Origin: Prochloraceae cyanobacterium
GTDB lineage: Bacteria > Cyanobacteriota > Cyanobacteriia > Cyanobacteriales > JASJDA01
Direction of reading: 5' to 3'
Assembly (NCBI GenBank): GCA_030065265.1
Contig: JASJCW010000013.1
Span: 1 to 32,674 of the forward strand
DNA length: 32,674 nt
Shown: positions 28,564 to 32,674 of the stretch, one piece after another
How the letters are laid out: each line of letters begins with the position of its first letter
Numbering within the stretch: position 1 is the first letter of the stretch
Made by a program: the position numbers and the translations under genes
The notes under the pieces: generated by a model
The model's input: only the letters and a program-made list of their open reading frames with translations
Databases searched by the model: none
Told to the model about the DNA's origin: nothing

Positions 28564-29355
28564 ATGCTAAAAAGAAGAAACTTTTTAAAATACGTTTCCC
28601 TAGCCAGTGCCGGAACGGCTTTCAGCTTATCCTTTCCCTCTCTTAAAGCTGCAGTAGCTAACGAACAACAAGGTGATATCGAGTGGGACTACGATAAAGT
28701 AGGGCCTGAAACCTGGGGCGATTTGTCTCCAGACTACCAAATTTGTGAAATGGGAACTCAACAATCCCCTATTAACCTCCAACCAGGAGCCGTACTCCAT
28801 GCAGATAATTTAAACGATTTAGAATTTGATTATCATTTAAGCTCTTTAAAAATAGTCAATAACGGTCATACTATTCAAATTAATCCCGACCCGGATAATC
28901 ACTTAAAAATATCTGGGAAAAACTACGATCTGCTTCAATTCCATTTCCATCACCCCAGCGAACACGTAGTCTCTGGGAAAAAATATCCGATGGAAGCGCA
29001 TTTTGTTCATCGCCATCAAGAAACTGGTGATTTAGCTGTATTGGGAGTTTTCATTGAAGAAGGGGCACAAAATCAAATATTGTCAAAAATTTGGCAACAA
29101 TTGCCCGAACATAAAAGCAAAGAACAAGCAATTGCCGGGCATCTCAATCCAATGCAAATTTTACCCCATAAAAAGTTAGCTTATCGTTACAATGGCTCTT
29201 TAACCACTCCTCCTTGCTCTCAAATAGTACACTGGATTGTTTTTGAAGAACCGATTAAAGCTTCCAAACAACAGCTAGGGCAATTTGCCAAAATATTTCC
29301 TAATAATGCTCGTCCAGTGCAACCAGCAAATAATCGTTTTGTGATTGAAGGTTGA
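28564..29355 (+). CDS. ecaA: Alpha-type carbonic anhydrase with Tat signal peptide
   Basis: 263 residues. It interconverts CO2 and bicarbonate. The N-terminus KRRNFLKYVSLASAGTAFSL is a twin-arginine signal (RRxFLK) leading to cleavage near AVANE, so the enzyme is exported folded to the periplasm or lumen. Zinc ligands are His127 and His129 (QFHFHHPSEH) and His146 (MEAHFVHRH). Gln66-Ser68 QQSPINL and YNGSLTTPPCSQIVHWIVF are diagnostic of the alpha class. Cys61 and the Cys of TPPCS form the conserved disulfide, in keeping with an oxidising compartment. AGGAG precedes the ATG. Homologues in Nostoc and Synechococcus are the external carbonic anhydrase EcaA; its role in carbon acquisition is inferred. 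Confidence 0.95.
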   Translation: MLKRRNFLKYVSLASAGTAFSLSFPSLKAAVANEQQGDIEWDYDKVGPETWGDLSPDYQICEMGTQQSPINLQPGAVLHADNLNDLEFDYHLSSLKIVNNGHTIQINPDPDNHLKISGKNYDLLQFHFHHPSEHVVSGKKYPMEAHFVHRHQETGDLAVLGVFIEEGAQNQILSKIWQQLPEHKSKEQAIAGHLNPMQILPHKKLAYRYNGSLTTPPCSQIVHWIVFEEPIKASKQQLGQFAKIFPNNARPVQPANNRFVIEG

Positions 29356-29640
29356 TTAATAATAATTAGTTTTAATTTAAAAATTAAATAAGTTCTGCTG
29401 ACTAACGTGAGTTTGATAAAAACATAAAATTTTAGCCCTCATACCAAAGAATTGAATTTTCAGCCGATCGAGGAATCAAAGTTTAAGAATTTGTCGAACT
29501 CGCGTCTGATTATCTGCAAAAAATTCAAAAAAGTTTAATCCACTTAGGGATATTAATTTTTCCTGACCATTATATTATTTAAATTCTCTCTTATTATAGT
29601 TATTCGCTCTATTAATTACAATTTTCGTTTGTAGAAGGGA

Positions 29641-29661
29641 AGAGGCAAGAGGCAAGAGGCA
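29641..29661. repeat. Short tandem heptamer repeat (STRR type)
   Basis: Three exact copies of AGAGGCA in a row, preceded by the related GGGA and followed by a run of A. Short tandemly repeated heptamers of this kind are widespread between cyanobacterial genes. Confidence 0.8.
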
Positions 29662-29812
29662 AAAAAAGTTTTGTAAATTACCTAGCGATTAACTATAGTA
29701 GTAAATAAGTGCGAAACAGGGGCGCGCTTCAGTTTTCGACCCCTAAAGTAAACCCGATAGAAAGATGACGATCGCACCTTAAAGAAGACTTAAAGCTAAA
29801 TTTTTCGCAACC

Positions 29813-29854
29813 AAAAAAATAGACAATCTATTATCTGGTTACGAATCAATAGAT
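29813..29854 (-). terminator. Probable terminator of the M48 protease gene
   Basis: On the minus strand ATCTATT (29854-29848) pairs with AATAGAT (29832-29826); seven T follow at 29819-29813, six nt beyond the stem. It begins 17 nt past the stop. The gap between stem and T run weakens the call. Confidence 0.45.
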
Positions 29855-29871
29855 AGTTGAAATTTCAATAA

Positions 29872-30726
29872 CTATCGTAAATAACGACGAATATTGTACT
29901 GATAGGTGCGATCGTCTAAACCTCTACCGGTATATGCTCGATCTCGATCTAATTGTCTTTCCATGGCAATGACTCGATCTCTAGATGCGGGATGAGTGCT
30001 TAAAAAGCTCGGTCTAGATCTGGTGTTAACTTGTTCTAATTTTCGCATAAAATCAATCAAGCCAACAGGAGCGTAACCGGCTCTTTCAAGAGTCTTTAAG
30101 CCTCGATTATCAGCATCAAATTCATCTCCTCTACTGTGGGGTAAATCTACGGCCAATTGCAATCCGATTTGAACTGCACTGCTGCGATCTAATCCTGCAG
30201 CCGAAAGCGCGCCCTGAGTAATGGCTCTTTCCCGCATTTGTTTGACCGCGTGACGGCCGGCAACATGACCGATTTCGTGGGCTATTACTCCAGCTAATTC
30301 TGCTTCATTATCGACTAATTTTAGCAATCCAGTATTGACATAAACAAATCCGCCCATAGTTGCAAAGGCGTTAATGCTGTCGCTATCAACCACTTGAAAA
30401 GTGTAGGGTATATTCGGGCGATCGCTGCTCCTAGCAAGTTCTTGACCTAGATCTTCAATATATCTATTCAGTCCTCGACTGCGATAAATTCTGATTTTGC
30501 GGGATTCAATTAGTTGCTCGTTGATTTGTTTGCCGATCGCAACTTCTTGTCTGTCTGAAAGGCTAGACAGTTGAATGATTTGAACGCCACGAATAATCTG
30601 CTCTATCAAACTATAACTTGGAATTTGATAAGTCACTGTTATTAAAAGAGCGACTATTACAGAGATGATTCCGTAAGCTGCACGCTTCTTTAAATTGCGC
30701 CAAAATAAATTAGATGATTTAAACAC
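29872..30726 (-). CDS. M48-family zinc metalloprotease, exported
   Basis: 284 residues. A hydrophobic segment (16-33) acts as signal peptide or anchor. The catalytic site HEIGH (150-154), with Glu202 in SRGDEFDAD as third zinc ligand, and the NAFATMGGFVYVNTGLL stretch (119-135) before it are the M48B/C pattern shared with BepA and LoiP, periplasmic proteases that clear misfolded outer-membrane proteins. STHPASRDRV near the C-terminus is also conserved. No C-terminal TPR domain as in BepA, so it is nearer to the short LoiP-like or OMA1-like forms. Probably periplasmic quality control. Transcribed alone. Confidence 0.9.
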   Translation of the reverse strand: MFKSSNLFWRNLKKRAAYGIISVIVALLITVTYQIPSYSLIEQIIRGVQIIQLSSLSDRQEVAIGKQINEQLIESRKIRIYRSRGLNRYIEDLGQELARSSDRPNIPYTFQVVDSDSINAFATMGGFVYVNTGLLKLVDNEAELAGVIAHEIGHVAGRHAVKQMRERAITQGALSAAGLDRSSAVQIGLQLAVDLPHSRGDEFDADNRGLKTLERAGYAPVGLIDFMRKLEQVNTRSRPSFLSTHPASRDRVIAMERQLDRDRAYTGRGLDDRTYQYNIRRYLR

Positions 30727-30857
30727 GATCGATTGGGTTAGTAATTTTAATGCTAAATTTCTACTACAGACGTAATTTATATATTTTTAGTTGCTAGAAG
30801 AGCCATGAAAACTATTTCAAGGTTTCTATTTAATGCAATTGTTCTTAATAATAACTT

Positions 30858-31178
30858 TTAATTACCGTGCCAAGTCTGATAAATACAAAAGCTAAATAAT
30901 TCAAATAAAGCCCCAACAAAAGCCCAAGCCAGTGCGATCGTAATAATTCCGTCTATCGGCAACCCTTCACCAAAAACTGCTAAAAAGCCCAGAATGAGGT
31001 CGATACCAATATGTCCGACTGCAGCGCAACCTGGAATCGAACCTACTGCGTAAATAACTCCTAAAATAGTTCCAATTCCTACTATCGGAGCGACAAAACT
31101 AACAAACGTCGTTAGCAACAAACAACTAAAAAGGTCGGATAAGATGCCTATCATATTCAAATCTCGCCAAATTTTCAC
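30858..31178 (-). CDS. Small hydrophobic membrane protein, unknown
   Basis: 106 residues from GTG 31178, or 98 from the ATG at 31154, which has GGCGAGA 9 nt upstream and may be the true start. Three or four membrane helices (about 16-45, 53-70 and 76-97) rich in Gly, Ile and Ala, with short loops; few charges. Cys19, 51 and 98 are scattered. No recognised family. Transcribed between the M48 gene and bvdR on the same strand, 131 bp and about 200 bp apart, so a loose operon is possible. Confidence 0.6.
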   Translation of the reverse strand: MKIWRDLNMIGILSDLFSCLLLTTFVSFVAPIVGIGTILGVIYAVGSIPGCAAVGHIGIDLILGFLAVFGEGLPIDGIITIALAWAFVGALFELFSFCIYQTWHGN

Positions 31179-31379
31179 CCAGCAAGATTGATGTATTTAA
31201 GTCAGCCTCATATCGTTTGCTCCGAGAGATTCTGACTTAGAAATTCTTGCCTTTCTTTAGAATATCTGTCTCGGTCAAGTCACAGTGTAAATGTCAAAAA
31301 TCTTAAATCTTCATTAAAAAGATTGGTGAACATAAATAAACCACTATATGATTATTTGTTAACTAAAATAGCTAGAAGT

Positions 31380-32366
31380 TTATAAATTAACCGTTTTTCC
31401 TAGCTTTGTTGCTAGTTCGGCAGCTTCAGCGACTTCAAGGGCGTAAAGACTTGATTCCGGCTGAACGTATAAGGGTAAACCATCAAACAAGTAATCTAAA
31501 ACCATTATTGTGTCTCGAGCGAGCAAACCACGACGACTTTCCAAGGAAATCTCAGTGTTTGCACCAGATTGTATTAAGATTCCTCGATCTGCTTGAAAAA
31601 TTAAAGTACCGCGATCGCCCCGTATTTCAAAATCGCGACAACTTTGCCAAAAAACATCCCCTTTACCGTAGGTAATATTAGCAATTAAACCGCTAGTAAA
31701 AAGAAGTTGAGCCTCGCACAAACAAGCTCTGTAATATCCTGAAGAAGATGCCTCCCAAAAACGAGATTGAGCTGCGATCGACGCAACACTACCGAATAAA
31801 TCTGTAAAACGATGGATGCGAGACAGAGCCGCAGATAGGGGAAAGCCATACATTTGATAGTGGTAAGTCCAATTGAGAGGTGCAGGGTGTTTTGGAGCAA
31901 TAGTTGTATAGCGAGCCGAAAACACATTGCCAATTTCGGGCAAATATCTGCCTATAGCTCGATGTAAACCCCCTAATAGTTCGATATGCTCGATATGAAG
32001 CAGTTTATTTTTGCTTCGTGCTAGTTCGATTAATTCTCGCCCTTCTCTTGCATTGAGAGCCAGAGGATATTCTGCAACAACGTGTTTATCTGCTTCAAGA
32101 GCCGCTCTAACGATCGCCGCGCGATCGCAATTGATGCTCGAGACGATAACTAGATCCAAATCTTTGTTCGCTACTAACTGCGACCAAGAATCAAACGGAT
32201 CTGCTGAATATTGCTTAGCAAAAGCTTGAATTTTCTCGGGCTTATTACCAGTAAAAGCAACTAATTTAGCTCTAGGGTCTTTTTGAATTGCTGCTGCTCG
32301 TTTTTGCGCTACATATCCCGTTCCTACTATTCCTAACTTTAGTTCTGACTTTCGATCCAATCTCAT
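31380..32366 (-). CDS. bvdR: Biliverdin reductase (Gfo/Idh/MocA fold)
   Basis: 328 residues. Rossmann fold GIVGTGYVAQKRAAA (13-27) at the N-terminus, EYPLALNAREG (99-109), then HIEHIELLGGLHRAIG, WTYHYQMYGFPLSAALSRI, HRFTDLFGSV and GDRGTLIF, which I recall as shared with cyanobacterial BvdR (Synechocystis Slr1784) and not with sugar dehydrogenases of the same fold. BvdR reduces biliverdin IX-alpha to bilirubin with NADPH; in Synechocystis its loss affects phycobilisome assembly. The C-terminal LYALEVAEAAELATKLGK is also family-like. No phycobiliprotein gene is near. A more generic Gfo/Idh/MocA oxidoreductase is the fallback annotation. Confidence 0.88.
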   Translation of the reverse strand: MRLDRKSELKLGIVGTGYVAQKRAAAIQKDPRAKLVAFTGNKPEKIQAFAKQYSADPFDSWSQLVANKDLDLVIVSSINCDRAAIVRAALEADKHVVAEYPLALNAREGRELIELARSKNKLLHIEHIELLGGLHRAIGRYLPEIGNVFSARYTTIAPKHPAPLNWTYHYQMYGFPLSAALSRIHRFTDLFGSVASIAAQSRFWEASSSGYYRACLCEAQLLFTSGLIANITYGKGDVFWQSCRDFEIRGDRGTLIFQADRGILIQSGANTEISLESRRGLLARDTIMVLDYLFDGLPLYVQPESSLYALEVAEAAELATKLGKTVNL

Positions 32367-32674
32367 TGTTAAGCTTTATGTAAGTATAGATCATCAATTA
32401 TATCTATAAATATAACTAATGCTAATTTGTCGCAAAATTCCCCAGTATTTTTTGAGGAAAACACTAGGATTAAATTCATACCTATCTTATTTTTCAGCCA
32501 TTCTGATTTCAAAAAAATGCCCCGTCAATATTCCGCCGAGCTTACATAAGAATATCTTATTTAATACTTAATTAAGAATCTCATTTCTAATCTCGATAGA
32601 ACTATGGGGAGTTTTACCTTAGTATCGAATTGAAGCTTATAAATAAGCCTTAACTGCCTATCACTTGATTTGGA
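32367..32674. other. Gene-free right edge
   Basis: 308 bp of AT-rich sequence upstream of bvdR reaching the window end. It must include the bvdR promoter; no other gene, RNA or repeat is seen, and a gene beyond the edge cannot be judged. Confidence 0.5.

Larger units (their letters stand above)
29356..29871. other. 516-bp intergenic region
   Basis: AT-rich, gene-free. It holds an AT-only hairpin just after ecaA (about 29378-29391), a heptamer tandem repeat (29641-29661), a loose GC-rich stem AGGGG/CCCCT (29718-29722 with 29740-29744) and a probable terminator of the M48 gene (29813-29854). Confidence 0.55.

Noticed and set aside
29641..29661. Heptamer array as a CRISPR fragment
   Set aside because: Seven-base units without spacers; typical STRR, no repeat-spacer structure and no cas gene.

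Overview
This is a low-GC cyanobacterial chromosome segment. It encodes photosystem I subunit PsaL, the PSI assembly TPR protein Ycf37, a single-helix high-light-inducible protein, plant-type phytoene desaturase next to phytoene synthase (crtP-crtB), a BvdR-type biliverdin reductase and a cyanobacterial FtsH. The HIP1 octamer GCGATCGC occurs roughly once per kilobase by eye, which is typical of many cyanobacteria. A nif-type ferredoxin (FdxB) and a small protein with the 'Mo-dependent nitrogenase C-terminal' domain suggest a diazotroph or a close relative of one, but no nif structural gene is in the window. I cannot assign a genus.

Layout. 1-2024: the 5' half of mutS2 (minus, running off the left edge), an hli gene with an HLR1-like element and a strong terminator, and fdxB. 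2025-6370: sparse region with a degraded reading frame, a membrane protein paired with an alpha/beta hydrolase, an adenosine-deaminase-family enzyme and a hypothetical protein. 6591-12284: ligA with a thioredoxin-like [2Fe-2S] protein 7 nt behind it, a NarL/LuxR response regulator, tRNA-Thr(TGT), purB and a Sfp-type phosphopantetheinyl transferase. 12235-13625: a frameshifted remnant of an RTX-like calcium-binding protein and about 950 bp without genes. 13626-17753: an MHYT-domain hybrid histidine kinase converging on ftsH. 18268-20337: psaL converging on ycf37, which is preceded by a periplasmic solute-binding protein gene. 20619-24624: rplT-rpmI (minus), crtP-crtB (plus) and a thioredoxin-fold protein. 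24890-28109: two small proteins whose stop codons overlap, a seven-bladed WD40 protein built from 123-bp tandem repeats, and an eight-TPR protein, the last two with N-terminal export or anchor segments. 28564-32366: Tat-exported alpha-carbonic anhydrase, M48 metalloprotease, a small membrane protein and bvdR.

Most genes are core cyanobacterial functions: DNA repair, purine synthesis, translation, photosystem I, carotenoids, bilins, proteolysis and inorganic carbon. I see no CRISPR array, insertion sequence, prophage or defence island. The less ordinary signals are: psaL beside the PSI assembly factor ycf37, with a long NPP-containing PsaL loop and interleaved inverted repeats in the psaL leader; whole-unit tandem repeats inside the kinase linker and the WD40 gene; an adenosine-deaminase-family protein with a TDN in place of the usual TDD; nitrogenase-associated orphans; and two decayed genes. 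I did not find a convincing new multi-gene system.
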